Assembly: GCF_001665535.1 (NCBI RefSeq)
Contig: NZ_LZSQ01000086.1
Span: forward strand, 30,573 to 94,572
Direction of reading: 5' to 3'
DNA from: Mycobacterium sp. 852002-51961_SCH5331710
Lineage (GTDB): Bacteria > Actinomycetota > Actinomycetes > Mycobacteriales > Mycobacteriaceae
DNA: 64,000 nucleotides
The notes beneath the pieces are model-generated. The model worked only from the letters and a program-made list of their open reading frames with translations. It did not search any database and was not told the origin of the DNA. Positions 39,039 through 46,632 of the stretch are shown here, piece after piece. Position 1 is the first letter of the stretch. The number at the start of each line of letters is the position of its first letter. The translations under genes were made by a program, and so were the position numbers.

Positions 39039-40253
39039 TCATCCCGACGACACGCTGGTCGCCGGCACCCGCACCGGCACCAGCCGGTCGTAGATCCGCT
39101 GACTGTCGGCGGCGATCCGGTCCCAGGAGTAGCGGGCCCGCGCACGATCCCGGCCGGCGGCACCCATGCTCTGCCTCAGGAAGTCGTCTCGCAGCAGGGT
39201 GTTCGCCGCCTTGGCGACCTCGTCGGGGCGCTTGGGCTTGACGAGTTGTCCGGTCACATCGTGCACAACGGTGTCGAGCATTCCGCCGACCGCCGAGGCG
39301 ACCACCGGAACACCACACGCCATCGCCTCGAGCGGCACGATGCCGAACGGTTCGTACCACGGCGTGCACGCGACCACGTCGGCTGACCGAAGGATGGCCG
39401 GCATATCGCCGCGAGACACCGAGCCGTAGAGGTGCACGCGGTCCGCGACTCCCAAATCCCCTGCCAGGCCCATCAATCGACGCGCCTCGGGCTCGGCGTC
39501 GAGCTGGGACGCCTCGGGTCCGCCGACGATCACCAGCTCGGTATCGGGCAGATGCGGCAATGCGCGCACGACGACGTCAAAACCCTTCCGCGGCACGAAC
39601 CGGCCGACGCTGACGATGCGTCGCATGTCACCCCGCGGCGCGACGGGACCTTCCGGGCTGAACAGGTCCAGATCCACGCCGCACGGCACCACGGAGATCC
39701 GGTTGCGGGACCGGCCCATGCGCATCAACTCGAACACCTCGTCGGTGCACGTGGCGGCTACCCAGGTGGCGGAGCGGGCCACCGTCGCCTCGAGGTGCAA
39801 CCGGTCCGGCGGACTGGTGTCACGGACACCCTGATGGCGACGCTTCACCACACCGAGCGCATGAAAGCTCTGCACGGCGGGCAGGTCGAGATGGCGGGCC
39901 GCGAGTTGGGTTGCGATGCCGGACATCCAGAAGTGGGCGTGGGCCACGTCGGGTCGGTCGGTTGCCCATTCGTCGTCGAGGAATTGCGCGAAGGGCCCCA
40001 TATGGGCGAGGAGTTCGTCCTTGGGGAGCGGTTCGGCAGGTCCGGCCGGCACGTGCACCACGGTGTATCCCTGCGCCGTGACGACCCGGTCGGGAAGTTT
40101 CGGGTCGTCTCTTCTGGTGTAGACGTCGACCTGATGGCCCCGCCTGGCCAGTGCCGCCGACAACTCGGCGACGTGCACGTTCTGGCCTCCGGCGTCGACT
40201 CCGCCGAGCGCAGCGAGCGGGCTGGCGTGCTCTGACACCATTGCGATCTTCAT
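39039..40253 (-). CDS. GT4-family glycosyltransferase
   Basis: A 404-residue retaining glycosyltransferase of the GT-B fold. The N-terminal loop LGGVDAGGQNVHVAELSAALARRGHQVDVYTRRDDP resembles MshA and sucrose-phosphate synthases; the C-terminal half has VVPCGVDLDLFSPEG, VGRFVPRKGFDVVVRALP, and the EX7E motif in PWYEPFGIVPLEAMACGVPVV. The acceptor and donor are unknown. The ATG has AGGAGG upstream. It is convergent with the GT2 gene and follows the next glycosyltransferase, with 19 bp between them. Confidence 0.88.
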   Translation of the reverse strand: MKIAMVSEHASPLAALGGVDAGGQNVHVAELSAALARRGHQVDVYTRRDDPKLPDRVVTAQGYTVVHVPAGPAEPLPKDELLAHMGPFAQFLDDEWATDRPDVAHAHFWMSGIATQLAARHLDLPAVQSFHALGVVKRRHQGVRDTSPPDRLHLEATVARSATWVAATCTDEVFELMRMGRSRNRISVVPCGVDLDLFSPEGPVAPRGDMRRIVSVGRFVPRKGFDVVVRALPHLPDTELVIVGGPEASQLDAEPEARRLMGLAGDLGVADRVHLYGSVSRGDMPAILRSADVVACTPWYEPFGIVPLEAMACGVPVVASAVGGMLDTVVHDVTGQLVKPKRPDEVAKAANTLLRDDFLRQSMGAAGRDRARARYSWDRIAADSQRIYDRLVPVRVPATSVSSG

Positions 40254-40272
40254 TGGCGCCCTCCTTTCCTTG

Positions 40273-41247
40273 TCACCGGCAGCACTCATCGATGAGGTCG
40301 TCCCATTGCGTAAGGAACCGATCGATTCCGAACTGCGCCTTGGCGAAATCGCGCGCCGCCTTACCGGCCGCGGTGGCGGCGGCGCCGTCCGCGACGAAGG
40401 ACTCCAATGCGCGGCCGAGGGTGTCGACGTCAACGCTCACCACACCGGCTTCCGGCGGCACGACCAGCGGCGCCATCGTCGACGCGACGGCCACCACCGG
40501 CATTCCGATGAACATCGCCTCGATCAGCGACAGACCCAGCGACGTCCACCGGGCGGTGTGCAGGAAGACGCGACGCCGGGCCACCTCGGGCAGCAGGGCG
40601 GCGGTCGGGACGTCACCTCTTCCAAACACCCGCGGATTGGCGATGCATTCGCTGATCACGTCGGTGTCGATGCCCCAGACGTCGATCGGGACGTACTCGG
40701 AGAACCCGGCCAGCAAATCCGCGCCGACCGTGCGCCAGCGCCTGCACGGTTCGTTGATCATCGTCGCGGCGGCCGCGACGTCCCCGCGGTAGAGCAACCC
40801 CGGGTCGGCGATCCCGTGAGTGATGACGCGAGTCGGGGCGGAACCGTTGTTCCACATGAGCCGGTTGAAGTCGGTCACGTGGACGATCGGGATGTCGGTC
40901 CGCTCAGCAACCGGATGAACGCTGTCGACCGCGAACGGTCTCGGGGCGTTGTGCTCCACGTAGACCGCGGGTACGTCTCGACCCGGTCGTCGTCCCAGCC
41001 ACCGGTTCGTCAGCACGATTTCCTCGGGGCGTTGCAAGACCACCAGGTCGATGTCCTCGTCATACAGATCGTCAAACGAAACCTCGTGCGCCCGTGGCCA
41101 ATTGCGCCCGCACAGCCCGCGGCCGTAGGAATCTCTACGCTGATTCACAGGCAATACACAGCGATGACGGCCTGCCACAAAGGATTCGGTCCAAGACCCG
41201 TGCACATGCCAGAGGAGCACCGAACGTGGCGTCGACGAGATCGACAT
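40273..41247 (-). CDS. Glycosyltransferase, GT-B fold
   Basis: A 324-residue protein with an N-terminal LLWHVHGSWTESFVAGRHRCVLPVN, a middle PAVYVEHNAPRP and ITHGIADPG, and a C-terminal HTARWTSLGLSLIEAMFIGMPVVAVASTMAPLVVPP, the usual donor-binding region of GT4-like enzymes. The N-terminal half differs from common families, so the exact class is uncertain. It is the first gene of a two-gene minus-strand unit whose promoter lies in 41248-41398, shared with the SigF gene on the other strand. Confidence 0.75.
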   Translation of the reverse strand: MSISSTPRSVLLWHVHGSWTESFVAGRHRCVLPVNQRRDSYGRGLCGRNWPRAHEVSFDDLYDEDIDLVVLQRPEEIVLTNRWLGRRPGRDVPAVYVEHNAPRPFAVDSVHPVAERTDIPIVHVTDFNRLMWNNGSAPTRVITHGIADPGLLYRGDVAAAATMINEPCRRWRTVGADLLAGFSEYVPIDVWGIDTDVISECIANPRVFGRGDVPTAALLPEVARRRVFLHTARWTSLGLSLIEAMFIGMPVVAVASTMAPLVVPPEAGVVSVDVDTLGRALESFVADGAAATAAGKAARDFAKAQFGIDRFLTQWDDLIDECCR

Positions 41248-41299
41248 GAGGCCCGCCTACCCGAGCACTTCTCGGGCAAAACGGTTCTCCGATCGACTC

Positions 41300-41336
41300 T
41301 TCGCATAGCGGACGAGAAGCGATTCGCATATCGGAC
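41300..41336. repeat. 14-bp direct repeat, possible activator site
   Basis: TTCGCATAGCGGAC (41300-41313) and TTCGCATATCGGAC (41323-41336) differ at one base and are 23 bp apart, about two turns of the helix. They lie between the glycosyltransferase start and the SigF promoter, where either promoter could be affected. Confidence 0.4.
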
Positions 41337-41364
41337 TTTTCCCGCCGAACCCCGAGGGGGCGCC

Positions 41365-41389
41365 GTTTCGCTATCGGGCGCTCGGGTAC
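41365..41389 (+). promoter_or_regulatory. SigF-type promoter
   Basis: GTTT (41365-41368), 15 nt, GGGTAC (41384-41389), then 9 nt to the ATG at 41399. This matches the SigF consensus closely and would give a transcript with almost no leader. It could drive all genes on the plus strand up to csbD at 44351. Confidence 0.7.
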
Positions 41390-41398
41390 TCGACCGGC

Positions 41399-41602
41399 AT
41401 GTCAGACAGCGAAGGCTTGCCCGACGACGTTCCCGTCGCCGACGCGATGGAGCAGCAGCGCGACACCAGCGAACCGGTTCTCGACGAGGAAGCCAGCGCA
41501 GAACCCGAACCGGACCCGCCGCTGGAGGCCCCGCCCGCGGATTGGCAGGAGCAACTCGAAACGGTGGAGATCGACGACGAGGACGGCACCGTCGGGGACT
41601 GA
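41399..41602 (+). CDS. Small acidic protein under a SigF promoter
   Basis: A 67-residue very acidic protein, about one third Asp and Glu, with no Cys and one Trp. Likely unstructured. I do not recognise a named family. Its close placement to a near-perfect SigF promoter suggests it is made in stress or stationary phase. The next gene starts 10 bp downstream. Confidence 0.7.
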   Translation: MSDSEGLPDDVPVADAMEQQRDTSEPVLDEEASAEPEPDPPLEAPPADWQEQLETVEIDDEDGTVGD

Positions 41603-41611
41603 TTAGCACCA

Positions 41612-42079
41612 GTGGCGATGCCCAGCTACGAGCGCGCTCGACGACTCCAGGGACCACTGGTCCTGCTGGTCGTATTCGTCGCGCTCGGGCTGCTGCTCAC
41701 GTGCTGCCCCGCTAACCGCGACGGCATGCCGGGCCAGCTCGCCAGCGCGATGGAGGAAACGGCGTCGGCGGCGCGCAGCGGCGCCGCGGCGTTGGATCTG
41801 TGGTCGCAGGGACGGTCGACGGCTCAACTGGCCGGCGTGCAGCTGTCGGACGCCCGTTCCGACGTCGTGAAGGCCTACCAGGGTATCGCCGATCTGCGCG
41901 CCCGCGACTCCGTCGACGTCGGGCGCCAGCGCATGCTGACCGACTCGATGACCGACATCATCGGCATCCTCAACGCCGCGGCAGCCAGCATCAGAGAGGT
42001 CAGCAGCGAACCTACGCCGCAGCGGGCTCGCGCCGACCTTCTGGCGGCGGCGTCTGCGCTCGAAAGTCGTTACCGCTGA
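41612..42079 (+). CDS. Membrane-anchored hypothetical protein
   Basis: A 155-residue protein with one N-terminal hydrophobic segment (GPLVLLVVFVALGLLLTCCPA) and an Ala-rich, helical, probably coiled outer part. The LLLTCC sequence partly resembles a lipobox, so lipid attachment is possible. GTG 41612 or ATG 41618 may be the start. It ends exactly where the transporter begins (overlap with ATG 42079), so it may work with it. Function unknown. Confidence 0.7.
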   Translation: MAMPSYERARRLQGPLVLLVVFVALGLLLTCCPANRDGMPGQLASAMEETASAARSGAAALDLWSQGRSTAQLAGVQLSDARSDVVKAYQGIADLRARDSVDVGRQRMLTDSMTDIIGILNAAAASIREVSSEPTPQRARADLLAAASALESRYR

Positions 42080-43308
42080 TGAAGAAGCTTCTGTCGGTCG
42101 CGCTCGGGATACTGACCGCGATCGGTGGCTTCGTCGACATCGGCGATCTGGTCACCAACGCCGTGGTGGGGTCGCGGTTCGGAATGGGGCTGGCCTGGGT
42201 CGTCGTCGTCGGCGTCGCGGGAATATGCCTGTACGCCAACATGGCCGGCCGGGTAGCGGCGGTCAGCGGCCGCGCGACCTTCGAGATCATCAGGGAACGG
42301 CTCGGCCCGCGCACCGCGGCCGCCAACCTCGCGGCGTCCTTCTTCATCACGCTGATGACGTTGACCGCCGAGATCGGCGGGGTCGCCCTGGCCCTGCAAC
42401 TGGCCACGGATGTCGGCCCGATGTTGTGGATTCCCGTCGCGGCGTTCGCGGTCTGGGTGGTGGTGTGGCGCGTCAAGTTCAAGATCATGGAGAACGTCGC
42501 GGGCCTGCTGGGACTGTTCCTGATCGTGTTCCTCGTCAGTGTGTTTCTGCTGCAACCGGATTGGGCTGATCTCGCCGACCAGGCGATGACGCCTGTCATC
42601 CCTGAGCAGGAATCCGCGGCCACCTACTGGTATTTCGCCATCGCGCTGTTCGGCGCCGCGATGACACCGTACGAGGTCTTCTTCTTCTCCTCCGGAGCCG
42701 TCGAAGAGCATTGGACCCGCAAGGATTTGAGCACATCACGCGTCAACGTGCTCGTCGGCTTTCCCCTCGGGGGTCTCCTGTCACTCGGCATCGCGGCCTC
42801 GGCAGCGATCGTCCTACTCCCCCAACAGATCGAGGTGACCTCGCTGTCGCAGACGGTGATGCCGGTCGTGGTCGCCGGCGGAAAGCTCGCGCTGGCGTTC
42901 GTGATCGTGGGCGTCGTCGCTGCGACATTCGGCGCGGCGCTGGAGACGGCGCTGTCCAGCGGATACATCCTGGCCCAGTTCCTCGGCTGGCCGTGGGGCA
43001 AGTTCCGGCGTCCCGCCGAGGCCGCCCGCTTCCATGTCGTCATCTTCGTCGCGATCGTCGCCTGCGCGGCGGTGTTGTTCACCGGAGTCGACCCCATCCT
43101 CGTCACCGAGTACTCCGTGGTGTTCTCCGCCATCGCGCTTCCGCTGACATATCTGCCAATCCTGATCGTGGCCAACGACTCTCAGTACATGGGTGGTGAG
43201 ACCAACGGAAGGGTGACGAACATGCTCGCCTCGGTGTACCTGGTGGTCATCGTCGTCGCGTCGGTGGCGGCGATCCCGTTGATGATCGTGACGGGAGCGG
43301 GACAGTGA
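42079..43308 (+). CDS. NRAMP-family transporter with unusual motifs
   Basis: A 409-residue polytopic protein with about 11 transmembrane helices and the general NRAMP outline (ILTAIGGFVDIGDLVTNAVVG in TM1, SFFITLMTLTAEIGGVALALQ, AIALFGAAMTPYEVFFFSSG in TM6). Ordinary NRAMP metal carriers have DPGN in TM1 and MPH in TM6; here these places read DIGD and MTPYE. The change in metal ligands suggests a different ion, such as Mg2+, or altered coupling (inference). It lies in a SigF-controlled block beside two PRC-barrel-like genes. Confidence 0.82.
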   Translation: MKKLLSVALGILTAIGGFVDIGDLVTNAVVGSRFGMGLAWVVVVGVAGICLYANMAGRVAAVSGRATFEIIRERLGPRTAAANLAASFFITLMTLTAEIGGVALALQLATDVGPMLWIPVAAFAVWVVVWRVKFKIMENVAGLLGLFLIVFLVSVFLLQPDWADLADQAMTPVIPEQESAATYWYFAIALFGAAMTPYEVFFFSSGAVEEHWTRKDLSTSRVNVLVGFPLGGLLSLGIAASAAIVLLPQQIEVTSLSQTVMPVVVAGGKLALAFVIVGVVAATFGAALETALSSGYILAQFLGWPWGKFRRPAEAARFHVVIFVAIVACAAVLFTGVDPILVTEYSVVFSAIALPLTYLPILIVANDSQYMGGETNGRVTNMLASVYLVVIVVASVAAIPLMIVTGAGQ

Positions 43309-43700
43309 GCGATCTTCCGGTCAAGCGTCATCGCGGTCGTCTCCTTGACGCCCGGCTGCATCTGCTGGACCGCCAGATGCTCGACGACGCGGGTGATCCC
43401 GTCGGAATCGTCGACGACATCGAGTTGACCGGCATCGAGATGGATCACGACGTGGCCGCCAACGCGCAGCCGCCGCAGGTGAGTGCCCTGCTTTCGGGGC
43501 AGGTTGTGGCGACGCGCATCTTGGGTGGATCGCCTCCACGCTCGCTGCTGCAGGAGATTCCCTGGCGCCTGGTCGCCTCGGTCGAGGTCGTCGTCAAGCT
43601 CAAGCCCACCGATATGGCGTTCGACGTCGGCTGGGTCGAACGCTGGCTGCGCGATCACATCGTCAAACGCGTTCCGGGAGGCCGACATGCGGCTGAGTGA
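43305..43700 (+). CDS. PRC-barrel-like protein
   Basis: A 131-residue soluble protein with LLDARLHLLDRQMLDDAGDPVGIVDDIELTGIEM, which has the strand pattern and GxVDD-like turn of PRC-barrel domains. Such domains often sense or adjust ion transport (as in MgtE-like systems). The GTG start overlaps the transporter stop, so the two are coupled, and it probably contacts the transporter (inference). The next, related gene starts 14 bp before its stop. Confidence 0.68.
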   Translation: MSDLPVKRHRGRLLDARLHLLDRQMLDDAGDPVGIVDDIELTGIEMDHDVAANAQPPQVSALLSGQVVATRILGGSPPRSLLQEIPWRLVASVEVVVKLKPTDMAFDVGWVERWLRDHIVKRVPGGRHAAE

Positions 43701-44030
43701 GCTGCTCGGGCTGCGGGTCGTCGACGCCGGCAACCATCGGGTCGGCACGGTGATCGACGTCCGCCTCGCCACCAGCGGCGACCCGACCGACGATCCGCCG
43801 GCGCCGCGGGTGCTGGGACTCGTCGTGAGCCCCAACACGCGGTCGTGTTCTGGGGTTTCGAGCGGTCGGGCGCGACCGCCCCGGCGCTGATAGCCCGAAT
43901 CGCGAGGTGGCGGCACCGCGGAACGTTCCTCGCGGCGTGGGAGGACGTCGCCCGCGTCGGTGCGGACGGCGTGCGGCTGAGGGCCGACTACACGCGCTTT
44001 TCGGCGATGCTGCCCGGCGCGGGCGTTTAG
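43687..44030 (+). pseudogene. PRC-barrel-like gene broken by a 1-base frameshift
   Basis: The reading frame begins MRLSELLGLRVVDAGNHRVGTVIDVRL with the PRC-barrel pattern and runs to about SPNTRS. It then shifts: the continuation FWGFERSGATAPALIARIARWRHRG is in another frame and ends at the TAG before 44031. Insertion of one base near 43844-43847 would restore one protein of about 114 residues. The rest of the coding sequence looks unspoilt, which points to a very recent mutation or to a sequencing error. Confidence 0.7.
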
Positions 44031-44062
44031 CCGATCAGGGCCTCGGGAACCCGACACCTGCG

Positions 44063-44077
44063 CGAGGAAGTTCCTCG
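44063..44077. promoter_or_regulatory. Palindrome upstream of csbD
   Basis: CGAGGAA-G-TTCCTCG, 7-bp arms around a single base, 38 bp before the csbD ATG. It may be an operator or a small terminator for the preceding gene. Confidence 0.35.
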
Positions 44078-44114
44078 TGATTGGACTGAATCCACTCCAC
44101 TGCGGAAGGTGAAC

Positions 44115-44351
44115 ATGACCGAGAAGAACAGTGGCCCTGAAGAAGGCATCAAGGGCGTCGTCGAAGACGTCAAGGGCAAGGCGAAGGAAACGGTCGGCAC
44201 TGTCACCGGCCGCGATGACATGGTCCGCGAGGGCAAGGCCCAGCAGGACAAGGCCGATGCCCAGCAGGATGCGGCCAAGAAGGAAGCCGAGGCGGAGTCC
44301 GCTCGCGCAGGCGCCGAAGCCGCCGAGAAGCGCCAGGAAAACGAGCAGTAA
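44115..44351 (+). CDS. CsbD-family stress protein
   Basis: A 78-residue, highly charged protein with the CsbD signature GIKGVVEDVKGKAKETVGTVTGRDDMVREGKAQQDKADAQ. CsbD proteins accumulate under general stress sigma factors in many bacteria; their activity is unknown. ATG 44115 follows GGAAGG at 5 nt; a GTG two codons earlier is in frame. The C-terminal part is a repetitive Ala/Glu/Lys helix. A strong terminator follows. Confidence 0.9.
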   Translation: MTEKNSGPEEGIKGVVEDVKGKAKETVGTVTGRDDMVREGKAQQDKADAQQDAAKKEAEAESARAGAEAAEKRQENEQ

Positions 44352-44365
44352 TTCGGACCGAATGC

Positions 44366-44397
44366 AGAAAAGCCCAGCCGATCGGCTGGGCTTTTCT
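44366..44397. terminator. Bidirectional intrinsic terminator
   Basis: A perfect 32-nt palindrome: a GC-rich stem around GATC with AAAA before and TTTT after. It has a U tract in both directions and lies between the convergent csbD and UsfY-like genes, so it can end both transcripts. Such classic terminators are uncommon in mycobacteria. Confidence 0.85.
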
Positions 44398-44406
44398 CTT
44401 GCTCCT

Positions 44407-44715
44407 TCAGCTACTGGGTCGTTGCCGCTGAGCGTCGGGATGCTCTGCGTACCAACGGTCTTCGATCTTGCGCACCCGTAGGTGCTCGACCAGCAGCCAC
44501 CCGCCGCCGATGATCAACAGCGCGGCGGAGCCGCAACCCAGGCCGATGCCCACGCTGTGATGGCTGGCACCGTGGGCCGCAAGCGCCGAAACGAACAGCA
44601 CCAGGGCCACTCCGATGAGGATCAGCCCCGGCAGGTCCTTGCTGTCCTTCATCGTCTCCCCCGCGTGTGGACGTGTCGTCCTCGCATGGTCGACGGGATC
44701 CTTCGGGCTCTTCAT
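44407..44715 (-). CDS. UsfY-like small membrane protein
   Basis: A 102-residue protein: a hydrophilic start (DPVDHARTTRPHAGETMKD), two transmembrane helices (LPGLILIGVALVLFVSALAA and GIGLGCGSAALLIIGGGWLLVEHL) and a basic tail (RVRKIEDRWYAEHPDAQRQ). The layout and the DPVDH-RTTRPHAGE start recall UsfY, a SigF-linked protein of M. tuberculosis located between usfX and lat; that assignment is from memory. ATG 44715 has AGAGGAG upstream. A SigF promoter lies 58 bp away. Confidence 0.6.
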   Translation of the reverse strand: MKSPKDPVDHARTTRPHAGETMKDSKDLPGLILIGVALVLFVSALAAHGASHHSVGIGLGCGSAALLIIGGGWLLVEHLRVRKIEDRWYAEHPDAQRQRPSS

Positions 44716-44772
44716 CGGTACTCCTCTCTCGGCATACCTCCGCCCGGTTATGGGCTACTGACAACGCTAGAA

Positions 44773-44797
44773 CTACCCGACCCCATTAGGAAGAAAC
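44773..44797 (-). promoter_or_regulatory. SigF-type promoter of the UsfY-like gene
   Basis: The minus strand reads GTTT (44797-44794), 15 nt, GGGTAG (44778-44773), a good match to the SigF consensus. The leader to the ATG at 44715 would be about 50 nt. Confidence 0.65.
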
Positions 44798-44814
44798 GAG
44801 ACCGAAAATGAGCC

Positions 44815-45447
44815 TCACCGATAGGACGGGTATGTGCCGGCCCGCAGGGCCTCAGCGAGGTGAGCGGCGTTGCGGGCCAACGCCGCAGTCGTCGACGCGA
44901 CCGGCTCAGGAACTTCGTCGAGTTCCTTGTAGTCCTTGCTCTGCATCGCCTCACCCGTCCAGTAGGTGCCTCCCTGGGCCGGGATGCTGTAACCGATGTC
45001 GTTGAGGCCCTGAAAGCAGTCGGCGATCACCTTGTGCGCACCGTCCTCGTTGCCGACGACCCCGACCACGGCGACCTTGCCGACCATGACCGGCCTATCC
45101 GCGTCGTCGGTGTTCGACAGCTCGGCATCGAGACGTTCCAGCACCCGCTGCGTGACGCTGGCGGGGTGCCCCAGCCAGATCGGGGTGGACAACACCAGGA
45201 TGTCGGTGTCCAAAAGCTTTTCGCGAATCTGGGGCCACTCGTCACCGTCGCCCATATCCGCCTCGACACCCGGCGCGATGGCGTAGTCGACGCATCGCAC
45301 GGTCTCGGTCTGCACGCCGGCGTCCCGCAGGTTCTGGCAGATGTGCTCGGCCATCAGCGCGCTGCTCGACTCGGCGGGGCTGGGTTTGAGGCTGCAGACC
45401 AGCGCGACGGCGGTCAACGGGCGATCGGCGTTCGCTTGGCTGCTCAT
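44815..45447 (-). CDS. Flavodoxin-fold NAD(P)H/FMN oxidoreductase
   Basis: A 210-residue flavoprotein of the NADPH-dependent FMN reductase/WrbA-like group. The phosphate loop region is ALVCSLKPSPAESSSALMAEHI, the flavin loop ILVLSTPIWLGHPASVTQRVLERLDAEL, and the second loop VVGNEDGAHKVIADCFQGLNDIGY. Probably reduces flavin or quinone under stress. Its ATG overlaps the stop of the upstream membrane protein gene (ATGA). Confidence 0.85.
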   Translation of the reverse strand: MSSQANADRPLTAVALVCSLKPSPAESSSALMAEHICQNLRDAGVQTETVRCVDYAIAPGVEADMGDGDEWPQIREKLLDTDILVLSTPIWLGHPASVTQRVLERLDAELSNTDDADRPVMVGKVAVVGVVGNEDGAHKVIADCFQGLNDIGYSIPAQGGTYWTGEAMQSKDYKELDEVPEPVASTTAALARNAAHLAEALRAGTYPSYR

Positions 45448-45815
45448 CCGCCGAACACCGCGGATCCGGTGAGGGCGGGCATGCTCGTGGTGATCACCAG
45501 CAGCATCGACGTCAGCAGGAACCATCCCGCACCCTGCCACGCCGTCGACATCTCGCCCCTGCGCCAGTTCTGATAGGCGCGGAAGAAGGCGCGCGCCCCG
45601 CCCAGCAGCAGGACGGCGGGCGCCGCGAGCGCCAGCAGGGTCCGTTGGGGCGCGCCGCAGGCCAGGGTGTCGGCCGTCGCGCCCTGACAGGTACTCACCC
45701 ACACCATGGCGCCGAGCAGGAAGATGGCGCCGGTGGCGCCGATACCGATGGCGAACCGCACTGCGTCGCGGATGCCGGTGTCGACATGCCTCAGCTCGCT
45801 GGGACCGTGGTACAC
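45444..45815 (-). CDS. Small membrane protein
   Basis: A 123-residue protein with three hydrophobic helices (FAIGIGATGAIFLLGAMVWV, TLLALAAPAVLLLGGARAFF, GAGWFLLTSMLLVITTSM) and two Cys in the first outer loop that could form a disulfide. No family recognised. Position next to the UsfY-like gene and before lat recalls Rv3289c, but I cannot confirm identity. The start is a GTG and the gene is coupled to the flavodoxin gene. Confidence 0.65.
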   Translation of the reverse strand: MYHGPSELRHVDTGIRDAVRFAIGIGATGAIFLLGAMVWVSTCQGATADTLACGAPQRTLLALAAPAVLLLGGARAFFRAYQNWRRGEMSTAWQGAGWFLLTSMLLVITTSMPALTGSAVFGG

Positions 45816-45898
45816 GACGAGAACTCCCGAATTTGCTGCGCAATCAGCGATATGAATTAGACGCAGAGGGTGTTCCCGGCTGCTCGGCTCGGTAAACC

Positions 45899-46576
45899 TC
45901 AGTTCTCGACGCGATAGTGCGCGGTCAGCAGGAGCCGGTCGTAGGTTGCGCGTGGCGGCAACTCCTCGTCATAGTTCAGCCCGAGGAAGTCCTTGGCGAT
46001 TTGCTCGGCCAGGAGCCGCAGCTTGGTGTTGGTCTCCTGTGAGCGCCACCGGAGCAATTCGAACGCCGAGTCGGCGGAGATTCGGTAGACCAGCATCGGC
46101 ATCCCCTTGGCCTGCTCGATCGGGCCGCGAGCCTCGGCCATCTCGGTCACCGCCGCACTGAACACCCTGTCGTGCCGCTGCAGCGACGGGGTGACGTCGA
46201 CATAGAACCCGTGGGTTCCGACCACCTGATCGCTGTCGTCGAACAGTTGGTCGCCGACCACGACGACGTGGTGCACGTCGCCGCGGGTGTCGATGATCCG
46301 GTGGCGGGTGGAGAACGCACCCGATGTCCGGCGGATTTCGTCGAGCGTCGCCGCCACCTGGCGGTAGTCCTCGGGATGTTTGTGCGACAACACCAGTTCC
46401 GTCGTCGGTTGTGCGGTACCCGGCTCGTATCCGTGCATCCGCTCGACTTGCGGCGACCACTCCCAGTGTTCGTCGGCGAAATAGAACCGGAACCAGCCCA
46501 CTCGGTGCGGGTCACCGCCGGCAAGGGCCTGTTCGACGGGTGTCTGCCCGTTGGACTCGGGCAGCTCGTCTGTCAT
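45899..46576 (-). CDS. PAS-ANTAR regulatory protein
   Basis: A 225-residue protein. The N-terminal PAS domain (residues about 25-130: GWFRFYFADEHWEWSPQVERMHGYEPG, HPEDYRQVAATLDEI) is followed by an ANTAR domain (about 145-200: IEQAKGMPMLVYRISADSAFELLRWRS). ANTAR domains bind paired RNA hairpins and stop terminators from forming, so this protein may adjust transcript elongation in response to a ligand or redox change. Target hairpins are not obvious here. It is divergent from the nuclease gene, with a palindrome between them. Confidence 0.88.
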   Translation of the reverse strand: MTDELPESNGQTPVEQALAGGDPHRVGWFRFYFADEHWEWSPQVERMHGYEPGTAQPTTELVLSHKHPEDYRQVAATLDEIRRTSGAFSTRHRIIDTRGDVHHVVVVGDQLFDDSDQVVGTHGFYVDVTPSLQRHDRVFSAAVTEMAEARGPIEQAKGMPMLVYRISADSAFELLRWRSQETNTKLRLLAEQIAKDFLGLNYDEELPPRATYDRLLLTAHYRVEN

Positions 46577-46632
46577 GTTCGCAGGTTAGCGCCGGTGACC
46601 GCACACGTGTATCGCGGCGATGACGTTCGTTC

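Noticed and set aside
44063..44077. SigF promoter directly before csbD
   Set aside because: No GGGTA box with a GTTT at the right distance is present in 44031-44114. csbD is more likely read from the upstream SigF promoter or from an unrecognised one.
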